Positions 1 through 11,605 of a DNA stretch of 64,000 bases are shown one piece after another. Position 1 is the stretch's first letter. Each line of letters opens with the position of its first letter. The position numbers and the translations under genes are program-made. The stretch lies in assembly GCA_029891385.1 (NCBI GenBank), contig CM057228.1, forward strand, positions 61,606,023-61,670,022, given 5' to 3'. The notes beneath the pieces were generated by a model, which saw nothing but the letters and a program-made list of their open reading frames with translations, did no database searches and was not told where the DNA came from. The DNA comes from Erythroxylum novogranatense (Eukaryota; Streptophyta; Magnoliopsida; Malpighiales; Erythroxylaceae).

Positions 1-1756
1 AGCATACGATACATCGGGCCTCGTACATAACATAGCATACATGATCGATCCTACTGCAGATGCATACGGGATCTGATCCATGCGCATCCTCTCATCTTGT
101 GTCTTAGGACACATAGATTTCGAGAGTGTTATCCCATGAGTAATGGGAAGAAACCCTCTCTTGGATTGCTCCATGCTAAACCTCTTTAGCATCTTGTCTA
201 TGTACGATAATTGTGAAAGACCAAGCAACCTCTTTGATCTATCTCTATAGATCTTTATCCCAAGGATATAAGTTGCTACACCAAGGTCTTTCATCGCAAA
301 TTGTTTGGACAACCAAATTTTGACTGATTGCATCAATGAGACATCGTTTCCTAGTAATAATATGTCATCCACATATAGCACAAGGAAAACGATTGCATTC
401 CCATTAACCTTTTTGTACACACAATGCTCATCCGGATTTTGTGAGAAACCAAACTCTTTGATTGACTCATCAAAACGGATGTTCCAACTCCTGGATGCTT
501 GCTTCAATCCATAAATGGATTTCTGAAGCTTGCATACCTTTTCGCCATCAATGGAAGTGAAGCCCTCTGGTTGTGTCATGTACACATCCTCGGCCAGATT
601 TCCGTTAAGGAAAGCTGTCTTCACATCCATTTGCCATATCTCATAATCATAATGAGCAAAGAATGGCTAGGAGTATCCGAATGGATTTAAGCATTGCTAC
701 GGGCTAAAGGTCTCGTCATAGTCAACTCCTTGTCTTTGACGAAATCCTTTGGCCACAAGCCTTGCTTTGTAGGTAATCACATTACCATCCATGTCGGTTT
801 TCTTCTTGAAAACCCATTTGCACCCTATAGGTTTTATCCTTGGTGCATCAACCAAAGTCCATACTTGGTTTATGTACATGGAATCCATTTCGCTTTCATG
901 GCACAAAGCCATTTTTCGGACTCGAACTTTTCGAACCTCTTCATAGGTAGCAGGCTCATCATCTTCTATGAGCAATACGTCATTCTGTTCACTTACGAAA
1001 TCCATATCTCTCGGGACAAGTCGCATCCTACTTGACCCACGAACTTGTGCAGCGAAGGTTGAATTACTTCATCCGAATGAGTGGCGGTCTCGAGTTCGAG
1101 CGATTGATCTGTGCTTGTTTGAGCATCTTGAACTTCTTCAAGTTCGACTTTGCTCCCCTTGTCTTCTTGCGGAAGAAACTCTTTCTCTAAAAGACAGCAT
1201 GCTTGAAACAAACACCTTTTGTTCCTCAAAGAAGGTAGAATTGATATCCCATGGTCTCTTTAGGATATCCTACAAACAAACACTTGTCGGACTTTGCTTC
1301 AAGCTTATCTCGATGAATCCGCTTCACGAAGGTGACAACCCCATACTTTCAAATGAGAAAGGTAAGGTTTTCGTTAGTCCACATCTCATATGGAGTAACA
1401 TCAACTGTCTTAGAGGGAACTCTGTTTAGCAAGTAAGCAATTTGTCTCTAGCGCATACCCCAAAACAATTTTGGTAACTGCGAAACCCATCATTGATCGT
1501 ACCATGTCCAACAAGGTTCGATTTCTCCTTTCAACCACACCATTATCTTTGTGGGGTGTAAGGAGGAGTCCATCGAGATAATATCCCATTATCTACGAGA
1601 TAATCGAAGCTGTTGGTCTAAGTATTCTCCACCACGATCGGATCGTAATGCCTTGATACTTTTACCAAGTTGGTTTTCTACTTCATTTCGAATTGTTTGA
1701 ACTTTTCAAGCGCTTGATTTGTATCTCATCGATACAAGTACCCATATCGTGAATAA
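1..1756 (-). pseudogene. copia-A integrase C-terminal part and reverse transcriptase remnant
   Basis: Minus-strand reading gives decayed integrase and then RT. The best stretch is 697-1026, containing WTLVDAP, GCKWVFKKK, YKARLVAKGF and GVDYDETFSP, the start of the copia RT domain. Towards position 1, pieces like MKDLG, YILGIKIYRDRS and LKRFSMEQ mark the RT C-terminal half. A charged linker (993-1229) joins integrase to RT. Reading frame changes repeatedly, so no product is expected. Identity as copia pol is secure; exact domain borders are not. Confidence 0.85.
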
Positions 1757-2458
1757 TCATCGATAAAGGTAATGAAGTAACGACAACCACTTCGGCATGG
1801 ATGGACATCGGACCGCATACATCGAATGTATTAGGTCTAATACTCCAATCGCTCGTTCACCCTTTCCCTTGAAGGGTAACTTAGTCATCTTGCCTAATAA
1901 ACAAGATTCGCATGTGTCATATGATTCATAATCAAATGACCCTAAACTGCCACTCATATAGAGTTTAGCGATGCGTGTCTCATTTATATGGCCAAGCCGA
2001 CAATGCCATAAGTAAGTTGACTTTAGATTATCTCTTTTATACCGTTTGGTGTCATTGACATTTAAAATTGGATTAGACATATCTAATATGTATATACCAT
2101 TGCACAATGTACCAGTTCCATAAAGCATTCCATTAGAATTAATAGAACAACCATTGCTACTAAAATTCATATGGAATCCAGCTCTATTTAGACAAGAAAC
2201 AGACAATATATTCTTTGTCAAAACGGGTACAAAATAACAATCATCCAATTCCAGTACAAGCCCAGTAGGGAGAGACAAAACATAGATTCCTACGACTAAT
2301 GCAACAACTCTTGCTCCATTTCCAACACGTAGGTCTACTTCTCCCTTCATGAGTTGCCTACTGTCCTGAAGGCCCTGCATATCATTACATATGTGTGAGC
2401 CACAACCAGTATCAAATACCCAAATGTTGTGATCGATAATGATTAACTTCAATGACAT
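1757..2458 (-). pseudogene. copia-A protease and GAG-pre-integrase region
   Basis: A 233-codon open stretch begins just before an aspartic protease active site VFDTGCGSH (D-T-G) and continues to a GAG-pre-integrase/integrase zinc-finger segment (LWHCRLGH, then CESCLLGK), the HHCC module of copia integrase. The frame is lost shortly after DLIHS, where integrase core should follow. It is the longest surviving coding piece of copia-A and aligns by eye with 43450-44210 of copia-D. The annotated start is only where the frame opens; in the element this is internal to a gag-pol polyprotein. Confidence 0.88.
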
Positions 2459-2469
2459 ACAAACTGAAG

Positions 2470-3291
2470 TAGTCGAGGCATCGATGCCTTCTTACGCTTC
2501 AACGACTCGAGATAGACTTTGCAATTCGCGTCAATGGTCATCTTTACATGATGGAAGCAAGTTCCTTTTGGCGCAGACTTTTGGTCTTCTTCTTGATGGC
2601 GCTTCCTTTGGTTTCTTTGCCTTCTTCTTCTTTGGGTTCTTTTTTCTTGGACCCAAAAGATGAAGAAGCAACCACCAAGACTTGCTTACTATCACTCTTG
2701 ATAGTGCGCTTTCATTTGTCTCGAAAGCAGATTGATCAACTCGGTATTGTAGTGGATATTTGGTTCATCCGATAGTTTAGCACGAACTGTGCATAACTGT
2801 CGGACAATCCAACCACAATTAAGTCTATACTTAATTCATGATCCATTGCAAAACCTAAGATGGCCAATCTCTCAATATAGTCATTCATCTTCAGGGCGTA
2901 TTGCACAGCAGATGTCCCTAGAGCCATCTTGGTAGTGAAGAGAAGCCTTGAGGTCTCGAACCTTTCGGACCGGGCTTGCTCGTCAAACAGACTCCCTAAG
3001 ATGAAAAACTATAGTGTGAGCATCCATGGACTCGTCTTCGCTTCTGCAGCTCTGGTGACATCGAGGCAAGCATGATGCAAGTAGCCATGTCACTGTCCTT
3101 TAGATGCTTACTATATGCCTTCTGATCATTATCAGAAGCATCGACAGCAGGTGCATCTGGAAGCGGAAAATCTAGGATATATCCGGACTTTCGGATCGAG
3201 AACTATTCTCGATTCCTTAACGATCAAGAAAATTCGGTCCAGTTAACTTGTTGGAATCCATAAGCGAGCGAAGATTCACACTTGACGACAT
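2470..3291 (-). pseudogene. copia-A gag remnant
   Basis: The presumed gag start codon is at 3289-3291 (reads MSSSVNL), followed within a few dozen codons by a stop and frameshifts. A later in-frame piece at 2736-2927 (ALKMNDYIERLA, VGLSDSYAQF) is the UBN2-type gag domain. The region that should be a CCHC zinc knuckle (around 2500-2570) is corrupted: the first CxxC and the histidine are not in place. Lysine-rich sequence precedes it. The parallel region of copia-D (42641-43425) confirms the assignment. Confidence 0.8.
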
Positions 3292-5348
3292 TTTCAAACA
3301 ACCTACACGGATAGAGAGGAAGAACGTTAGAATAGGAATAGCTGCATAATCATAAGGACTTGAATGATATGCAAAAAGCTCCCACTAGTTTCATAGAATC
3401 CATAACCCTCATTATGAATCCAAAGAAACAAAGTGACATAATTTCCTAGTGGGTTGATATCCGGTATTGCTAAGAATGACCTTGGGTTTACCCAACAAGC
3501 CACAACTTAGGTCAATCGGTAGGTATCGAACATACCAATTGCATCATCGATAACCGACATTGAGAATGACCTTGGGTTTACCAACAAGCCACCTTATGTC
3601 TCGGGAGGTATCGGATATACCAATTACATCTTAGACACTGACTATCGATCGGTCTTTATCAACTTGTTGATGTATGCACTTACATTGGGTATCAACTCTT
3701 TGATGCGCATACATCCGATGTATGCTACCCAATTTTACCTCTGTCCACGTTGACCTTGAGTTTATTCAACAAACCAACGCTTCCAGTGAAAACCATCCCA
3801 TTAATCAGAAAATCATATTTTCATGGTTCGAACATATCCGTATAGAGTGAGCTTGGGTTTACCCAACAACCCATCCCTATAAGAACTCTGGTTCTTACCA
3901 TATTAATGGAAGGCGTTAGTTTTCATATACCGAGGAGGGATTTAGAAACTCTAGACTCCAAGCTGAAGGATCATAGTCGCTAGGACTATATGGCATGATT
4001 TAGGTTTCATCAATCCAATTGAATCAATCCTTATAATCATCCATCATCCAACCTGAGCATGCCACAAGTCGACTTTCATCAAATGCAAGTCACCTTATGC
4101 TTCTGCCCACACACAAGTCGACTTATATCCTGATACAAGTCGACTTATGACAAAAATCTAGAACAAGTCGACTTATCCAGAAAACAAGTCGACTTATCCT
4201 GCAAACAAGTCGACTTATCCTGCAAACAAGTCGACTTATCCTGCAAGATTGCTATTATTTCTAATCGGCTAATTCCTCAATCAATGCAATTCCAATTCAC
4301 AATACCATTATACCTAGGGTAATATCTGTTAGTTGATGTATCAATGAACACTTCATTGATCTATGAATGCCTTAAATAGTCAAACTATATGAAAAGCTTG
4401 AAATGAGTCAAAACTCATAAATATCCAAATAATTTAAGAACACCCAAATTCTCACCCTAAGCATCTCAAGCTAGTGTATACACTCTCAAAACTACTCCGG
4501 CACTTGTCACAAAAATTGTGACGGCCAAAACAAGCAAGAAAATGAAATGTACTAACAAGACACAAATGTGACCAATTCGGCATTCAAAAATTCTTGGAAA
4601 AGCAAATTCAAGCAATTCAATTTGGCAATCATACTACATCAAGATAACACATTTTTAATCACATTAAAAATGCTTCAAGGCATTGGAATTGAAAAAGCAA
4701 ACTCAATCAAGCCAAACAAAACAGTCCCAACAATTTTCACCAAAACTGTCCAGTTCTGTACATTGCTTGAAATGATCAATGAAACAATTTCAATAAATTC
4801 TGAGAAAATTATATAGGTTACTACATGTTCAGAAAATGCTACCTGAAATTTTTCAGGATTTTAGACCATCAAAAACTCAGTCAACCAAAATAACAAAACC
4901 GATTCAAAATCTGTGTTCATCAGCACAGCAATTCCCAACAGAATAGAATAAAATCGAAAATAAATATCCAATCACCTTGAAATCCAATTTGCATGCTCAC
5001 AGACATTCACCAACATCTTAGAGACATGTAGGTGAAGGAAAATCCAGAAAACATTTTTTCTAGAATTTTTTCTTGATTTTATACTACTGCCTGTTCACAG
5101 AATCATTTCAAAAACAGCATCTGTAAGCTTAGGGAAATAATTAGCAAAACTTTATCTAATCAAATCGATAAATTCTGAAAATTCATAGACATATTCTATA
5201 AAATGTTATGAACATTCCTGGGCAGAAAAATTTCGAAAACCCTATCTCTATAGCAATTCGAAATCTGAACAGAATGCATGCTACAACATCACAAGCAATT
5301 AGGGTTTATGATCTAGCTTCAGTTAAAGCTTCATACACGACACCAGAC
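3292..5348 (-). other. copia-A long untranslated leader
   Basis: About 2 kb separates the primer-binding site from gag, with no credible ORF on either strand. It contains four related copies of a CCTTGGGTTTACCCAAC-like block (around 3479, 3569, 3750 and 3850; the first two 90 bp apart) and the AAGTCGACTT array. copia-D has a matching leader of similar length (40551-42640), so the structure belongs to the family. Such leaders normally hold packaging and dimerisation signals; that role here is inference. Confidence 0.75.
4066..4237. repeat. AAGTCGACTT palindrome array in copia-A leader
   Basis: Seven exact copies of the 10-bp palindrome AAGTCGACTT start at 4066, 4115, 4137, 4165, 4186, 4207 and 4228, with a degenerate copy near 4087. 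The last four are spaced exactly 21 bp and sit in a near-identical unit (acaagtcgacttatcctgca). Being palindromic, the motif is strand-neutral. Confidence 0.95.
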
Positions 5349-5360
5349 GCTCTGATACCA
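5349..5360 (-). other. copia-A primer-binding site
   Basis: Read on the minus strand this is TGGTATCAGAGC, the complement of the 3' end of initiator tRNA-Met used by many plant LTR elements. It lies one base inside the LTR terminus, which fixes the 5' LTR boundary at 5362. Confidence 0.93.
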
Positions 5361-5361
5361 C

Positions 5362-7149
5362 TGTAGGAAAATCCTGGGAGGAACATCACATGTTCCAGCA
5401 GCGGAAACAAAAATTTTTTATTCCCGGGACCTTCCCGAAACCCAGGATCCCGGTGTCGGTATGAACACTCAAACCTGAATAGCCAATAGAGACTATCTCT
5501 AAAGGTATCCACGCAGAGATCAGAAAACCTAACCGAATCAAACACTTTTAACCTGGGAATAGCTAGAACAGAATAAAGCCTGCTAGAGCCTACCTCTATC
5601 CTGGAGAGCTTGGATCACGTTGAAGAGATGAAGAAGAAGCTTGGAGGAGAAGATGAAGACTTGAATGTTGATGGAGATGAGAGATGAAAGACTTAGGTTT
5701 TTCACAAAAACCTTCTCCCTCTTTCATAACCTACGAAGAACACTTCTTTTTACAAAGAAAAGACTCTCTCTTTTCTTCTTTCTTTTTATCATTTTGTCTT
5801 TTAGTAATTAAATGAAGATGATGACTAAGCTTCCAAAAGAAGCTTCCATGCTTCTCCTCCTCCCTTTCCACGTATTACACATATATATATATATATATAT
5901 TAATTAATTATTTAATTAATTAATCATATATATATGTATATATATTGCTGAAGTGGTCCAGTCACTGGAATTCGGTCCTACCGGCCCCTGCATGGAAAAA
6001 CCACCGAAAACCTTTTTCAAAGAATATCGATGTCGCGATCTCATCGGGACATATCTCGATCTCATCGGGATCCATTTAATCTAATGCTCTCCATAATTGG
6101 AACTCGTCCAATACTATTTTCTGATTCTCTGAGTCACTCTTATGCATGTGACCCTTTAGGTTCCCGGTTATGTTGGCCACTTAGATTAACAATTAATCTG
6201 AGCAAGTCATGAGCGGTATCTAGCAACACATCATGACCCCCAATTGACCGGAAAGTAATTGGTTTGATGAATTCATCACGAACCAGATCACGAACCCTTC
6301 CATAGACAATTACTGTGCAATTCGTCCTTTCAACATCCTATACCCCACTTGGTTATGAGTATGACTAATATGTCAACTCTTACTAGACTAAGTCTAGCCC
6401 AAGTGAAATCAGTTCCTGTCGAGGACTCATTACTTTATATGTCCATGAAGACACTCTTCATGACATAGTCATGCTCGGCAGAGACTTAAAGTAATGATCT
6501 GATAAGAGGCAGTATCTCTTCATTCTCACGAAGTGATGAATCCTTTATTGGCTACTCAATTACCTTGAATACCTCAAGCTGTACCCAAGCACCACCCTAT
6601 GAGTAACCTCTGGAAGGCCACAAGGAATGGAGTCAAAATACAGGATCAGTATCCAAGATATCCTTGAGTACCTCAAGTCTAAGGATACTTGCACCATTGC
6701 TATGATGAGATTATCACTGACATTAAATCCATGTGATGATCTCATGACAGGTCATCCAATGAACTTACTACCACTAGTAAGCATCCATATGTCAACTCTA
6801 AATATCTCATATTTACAGTTTCTAAGATCCACTGCTTGATCCAATCAAGGAGTATGACATATGCTAGTGCATGGGATTAATGATGTCAGTCTCATTAATC
6901 CTATGACTAGGAGAATTTGAATCTTGACATAATTGCACATGATAGGAATCTCGGATTATGATCACATCATAATTTCCTTCATGCTATGTCATATATCATG
7001 GACTTCATTAATTTGATTAAAGATCAATATCAATTCATAAAGAACATCAAATAAATGAAACATGCCTTTCTTTATTTATTCATAAAGTCTGCACATGATT
7101 ATGACCAAAAAGCGCTAAAGGGGATTGCCTTTAGGGCACTACTCTAACA
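5362..7149 (-). repeat. copia-A 5' LTR (1788 bp)
   Basis: On the minus strand the repeat starts TGTTAGAGTAGTGCCC at 7149 and ends GATTTTCCTACA at 5362, next to the primer-binding site. It is homologous over most of its length to the copia-D LTRs (38627-40537, 46396-48313) but lacks their first roughly 120 bp with four AAGTCGACTT palindromes. It holds an AT microsatellite. Short ORFs inside it are not conserved genes. Confidence 0.9.
5880..5946. repeat. AT/TTAA microsatellite inside copia-A LTR
   Basis: A run of (AT)n then (TTAA)n then (AT)n. The same position in both copia-D LTRs (about 39955-40012 and 47740-47795) has a similar run of different length, so the microsatellite is an inherited part of the LTR family. 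Confidence 0.9.
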
Positions 7150-8902
7150 TCTATCTCCTCTCTCCTCTTAGCTGTCTGCTCCATCCGCTCCAGCGACTCT
7201 CTGATCTTTGAAACCTGCTCCAGCTCCGTCCTCATCTCGTCCCTCAACTACTGACTCATCTCTGCTCTCAGCTGTTCTCTCATCTGCAGACTAATCTCCT
7301 CCCTCACCTTAGTTATGTCCTCTATATGCTGGTGATTTTGAGTAATCAGCTGCTCACTTTGATTAACTAGCTGCTTCCTCAATGTGTCCACTGTGGCCCG
7401 GAGCTCCGATACATCATGAGATTGCGATGGCCGAGTAGATGCTGCTGTACTAGAAAGGGAAGAGCGCGAATAACAGGTGTTTGCATATGAGCACAGGCTG
7501 AATATTCTTCCACGACGGTCCCAACCACCCACGACATCAAGATATGTCTGAGTCTCGTCCACAGATTGTTCCTCCTGAGATTGTTGCTGAATATTTTCTT
7601 GTATTTGATCCTATTAGGAAACAATCTTTACATTAGTAAATAAGGTATAATTGTTAAGAAATTATTAAAATATGTGAATTTCACTTACATTCACTTCTCT
7701 ACATCGAGTGTTGATGAATGTGACATCATCATGTTTCTTCGTGCGGGTGTGCAAAAATACCTGCATAGGTGTAGGCTTCGTGCCCAATGCCTTTTCCTAC
7801 ACGTATAACTTAAATTGTCAGATGTTAACTAGAATTTAAAAAAATTTCGCCAGAGTTTCCTCTGTATATATGATATTTGCCCCCTGTTCAACAATGAAAA
7901 CAACTTCACACAACCATATATGGCACCAGACATTTATATGATAATCACAATGTTCAATAAAGCGAAGCAAAATATATGTAAAATTGGTGTGAGAAAGTAG
8001 ATACTTACTAGTCTATGTGCATGCTCGTGGTGGGTAATTGATCCTCCCGTATGCACTGCAAGACTCGCACCCCCCGGCCCTCCACGTTTGTTGGCCGAAT
8101 TACACTCTGATATGGACATTGCCGCAGGTGATGTCCAATATTCGGTCCAATGAGTCCAAATTTTCTCCAAAATATAACGCGGTCGTGCACCAACCTTGCG
8201 TATTTGATTAATTAAGTTGCGATAACGTATGCGAGCTTTCTTTTCCCATTGTTTATACATGCTGGCGTCGAAACAAGAATCCTAGTAAAATTCTTTCTGA
8301 AATAAGATGAGTAAGAATAACAAAATGTTAAAATGTTGTATGAACATTATGAATATAAAGCAATGTAACAAGAAAATAACTATGATTTGTACTTCAAACT
8401 CTTGAAAGTATAATTTCTTTATGGTGTCAGCTAAATTTTTCCACACATAACCCTCTGATTCAATTCTTTGCTTGAACGAGGAAGTCATATTTCGTGAAAT
8501 TGGTCCAGACGGAACCAACCTAACATGTCAAGTGATGTTATCCTATGTACATATTGGTAAAAGTAAAAGTTGATAATAAGTAAATTGTGAAGTGCTTTGA
8601 TTTCACTTATTGGTCATTGACAATAGAAACAAACTTTCTTCCATCATGTCCCTCGGTAGCTTGGTGATTGGACGTCTCTGCATCCGATGCTATTTGGTGT
8701 TGGACGATATATGCGTTGGGGAAGGGGATGGTGTAGGCTGAGAAGCAGTCGGTGATGCCTCAGCTGCAACTCCCGGCACGAGAGGTGGAGAAGGTGAGTC
8801 AGTAGGTGCGACTGATTGTGACGAACTACCTTCACTGTAATTTCCCCTAAACATGGTTCGAAACCTCGGTCGCATGACCTCACGTTGTCTCTTCGGTCCC
8901 AT
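7150..8902 (-). pseudogene. CACTA second transposase, Transposase_24 (Ptta/En/Spm) domain, five exons, 3' end cut off
   Basis: Exons inferred from consensus splice sites on the minus strand: exon 1 from an ATG at 8902 (MGPKRQREV; Ser/Pro-rich), exon 2 8393-8519 (LVPSGPISRNM), exon 3 8009-8296 (ARIRYRNLINQIRKVG, ending HTGGSITHHEHAHRL), exon 4 7689-7796 (LGTKPTPMQVFLHTRTKK), exon 5 7610 to 7150 (GGWDRRGRIFSL, then a coiled-coil-like tail). Several junctions are GTAAGT or GTACAA donors with T-rich AG acceptors. The conserved block matches the Ptta/En/Spm transposase family, thought to bind element ends. Defects: an apparent frameshift near the end of exon 1, an in-frame TAG in exon 3 where TGG is plausible, another TAG in exon 5, and truncation by copia-A. 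Confidence 0.82.
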
Positions 8903-9153
8903 TCTTTTCCTGAAATTCAATTTCGCACAATTCTCTACATGTACAATTAATAATTTGAAAGCAATATTTTACACAACACATCTGGAAGAAACTATGGCAA
9001 TATATGAAGGTTAACAAATTGTTATCAACCATAAATGAACCTTAATGATAATATAAATATGCCTTTGTTTAACGAAGTCTTCTGATACAACAATAAATCA
9101 ACATAAAAGCAAAGTGTAATAATGTCTGGCAGTACAAAAGCACATTGATCTAT

Positions 9154-9903
9154 TCATTTTTTTGGATTCCATATAACATGGGAGTCGGTAAAGGTGAAAG
9201 AGTCCCCAATGTCTGGGTTCCCGAGAAGGGTTCTCGCATGTTCAAACGCACCAATGAAAACAGTAAAACTTCGTCCACCTGCTGTGCGTTGTTGATCACA
9301 TTCTTGCAATAACATTGCAGCTATATCTATACTTGTTGAGGAAACAGTGAATGAGTTCCCTATCTTAGAATGGTAGACTTCTTCTCCAGATGAACTACTA
9401 TCAGGAACAAATCTACCTAAATCATTTTCATCAGTGAAGAAATGTTGAAACCGTGATATTAACAAACCATATAAGTAACGATAACGGTATATTAATGCAT
9501 ACGTGATTGTGCAGACGAGGTTTGCAGAATAGTAGAGGAGTTGATAATACCCGATCTTCCTATTCCGTTATAAGCTGACGCGACATTGCTGTCAACTTTA
9601 TTGGCATACATGTCCTCTTCGAGTTTAAAGGAAGCTTAAATATGTAAGATTGACAATGAAATGACAATATGTTTGATAATTTTAATAAATGTTATTAGAG
9701 GTTCATAACACGGAAAGAGTCGACGTGCAGATCATACTAAAAACCTTCAAGTAACAGATCGACCATAGAAGGCAAACGATTGGTACTGTATGATGGAGCG
9801 AGATTTTCTGTAGTTTTGATTCCATGAATTGGGACAATTTTGCCACATTCATCCCAACAGAAAGAATTGTTGCCATCCGAAACCAATCGCCATGTCGACA
9901 TTC
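9154..9903 (-). CDS. Unidentified three-exon ORF within the CACTA element
   Basis: Three open segments join in frame at consensus splice sites on the minus strand: 9745-9903 (includes SFCWDECGKIVPIHG), 9503-9634 (LEEDMYANKVDSNVAS) and 9154-9416 (RRFVPDSSSSGEEVYHSK ... SDSHVIWNPKK-like end, stop TGA at 9154). The introns are 110 and 86 nt with T-rich acceptors. I recognise no domain. It lies about 140 bp after the TNP2 stop and about 250 bp before the Transposase_24 start, on the same strand. It may be extra exons of the CACTA transcript or host exons captured by the transposon. There is no convincing own start codon, and the upstream limit is uncertain. No internal stop interrupts the three pieces, unusual for this window. 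Confidence 0.5.
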
Positions 9904-10042
9904 CTTTCCAAAGAAATGCAATAAAAAACCAAACATAATATAATTAAATGAAAATAACGTTACTATGTAAGTTAAAATATGCAATTACAAACAGAAGTCA
10001 TTCGCTATCAAAACTTATTGGTAAATTACAATCATCTTATTT

Positions 10043-10908
10043 TTCAGAAGAATAAGAATCAAATTCCGGCTCCTCGTCAGATCTCAGACCCTCGTCATCC
10101 TCTCCAGATGAAATATCGACAAATTCATTTGATGGATCGTTCAAAGGTTCATTATCGTCATATGTAATAGATGCATTGATAAATGTCACATCTTCCTGAA
10201 ACGCCTCACTTTCAAGACTATGCTCTCCTCTTCTATGTGATTCGTAAACACCTCTAGGTTTAACTTTGCAAACCGCTAACCAATCTGCCTTATCTCATCG
10301 TAAGCTTGGAAAAGGGATGTAACAAACTTGTTTAGTTTGCACAGCTAAGACGAAAGGTTCAAATTGATGCAATCTTCTTCGGTGATTGATTTCAACTAAA
10401 TTGTATTGTGTATGCACCTTTACGCCAACATTTGGTGTCGGGTCATACCATTCACATTTAAATATCACACATCGCTTAACTGGCAAAGCAGGGTATTCAA
10501 CTTCCAGTATTTCAATAATTCGTCCTTAGTAATCCATCATTTCTCCCTGTATTGAAACCCCACTGTTTATTGTTGACATGTTATGTCCATGACATTCTGT
10601 ATGATATTTGTATCCATTAATGAAATACACCGGATACGATTTACTAGTTCGTAGAGGTCCCTTTGCAAGATCACAAATCATCTTGTTCTCGATTGGATTG
10701 TCTAAAGCCTAAAAAAATAAATTTAGCATCGCAAAGAATTTAGTTTCATGAAAAAAGTATAATATAACTTCAAATTATAATTAAGATGAATTGTAAGTGA
10801 AAACTTACATATCTCTCAAACCTTCGAGGGAAGTGTTTTCCAACTTCTTTATTTAAATCATCTTCCGTCATACCCGACATTATCTCCCGTAATAATGTCT
10901 CGTACAAT
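10043..10908 (-). pseudogene. CACTA TNP2 C-terminal exons with DUF4216
   Basis: A 100-nt exon (10809-10908, LYETLLREIMSGM, HFPRRFE) with clean AG and GTAAG borders leads to a long exon from 10708 to about 10043. The long exon has the DUF4216 signature: GPLRTSKSYPVYFING, then CEWYDPTPNVGVK, YNLVEINHRR, EPFVLAVQTKQV, and an acidic tail rich in S, D and E (ISSGEDDEG) ending at a TAA. DUF4216 commonly closes plant CACTA TNP2 proteins; its function is unknown. In-frame stops occur near 10530 and 10295. Confidence 0.85.
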
Positions 10909-10983
10909 CTAAATACAGAATGACTATTTTTAGTGATGAAGATGACACAAAGGTAAATACAGAAATATTCATGTGCAACTTAC

Positions 10984-11553
10984 TGCACGAAAGGCAAAAT
11001 CTCTTCACAGTTCAATACAATATAACCATGTGCAGCCTCGATCTCTTCCTCAGTTAACATTCTTCTTGTCGCACGCCTAGATGTTCGTCCAGAATATGAA
11101 AAGATGGACAAGTTTCCATCAGCATGACTCGTTCGTCCCCCATCGTCATTACGAGGAACTTTTCTCGCTCTTGTGTTAACATGCAGCTCAAAATAATACC
11201 CACAAAATGTACTTGCTTCCTCCACTAAATAGGCATTACATATGGAACCTTCAACTCTAGCTTTGTTTTTAACATTTTTTTCAAGTGATGCAAATACCTA
11301 CAGGAACCAAAATACTTATTAGAATGTAGTTGACAAAGCTTGTAAGTGGTTATTGCAGTAATATTTGTCTACTTACCTCTCAAATGGATCCATCAATATT
11401 GAACTAGACTGTCAAGTTTTGTCTCGTGTGCTAAATGCACAGGTAGATGCTCCATACAGTCATAGAAGCTTGGAGGAAAAATGCCTTCTAATTTACAAAA
11501 AATTACGGGAATTTCATGTTCTAATTTTTCCATTTCACCAATGTTGATTTCAA
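10984..11553 (-). pseudogene. CACTA TNP2 DUF4218 exons
   Basis: Two exons. 11377-11553 carries GIFPPSFYDCMEHLPVHL, the hallmark of DUF4218 (DUF4218 commonly follows Transposase_21 in TNP2 proteins). 10984-11297 continues with EGSICNAYLVEEASTFCGYYF and a basic stretch (TSRRATRRMLTEEE). Both end at GTAAGT donors and start after AG acceptors. A small frameshift and stop after LVQY disrupts the first exon just before its donor. Same strand and order as neighbouring TNP2 pieces. Confidence 0.85.
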
Positions 11554-11605
11554 CTGAGGTTAAGCTTTTAAAAAACAAACTTAACTCTGTTATAGCTTTC
11601 TATAC

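Larger units (their letters stand above)
1..7149 (-). mobile_element. copia-A: Ty1/copia LTR retrotransposon, left part outside the window
   Basis: The minus strand reads, in copia order, LTR (5362-7149), tRNA-Met-type primer-binding site, long leader, gag, protease, integrase and reverse transcriptase; RNase H and the 3' LTR lie left of position 1. Protease-integrase-RT order defines Ty1/copia. It is related to copia-D (38627-48313) in LTR, leader and coding sequence. It is inserted in the last exon of the CACTA Transposase_24 gene; the right flank after the LTR is TCTAT, but the matching target duplication is off-window. Frameshifts and stops throughout make it non-autonomous. Confidence 0.9.

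Noticed and set aside
4066..4237. Regularly spaced short repeats suggestive of a CRISPR array
   Set aside because: The repeat is only 10 bp and itself palindromic, spacers are repeated rather than unique, there are no Cas genes, and the DNA is plant nuclear.
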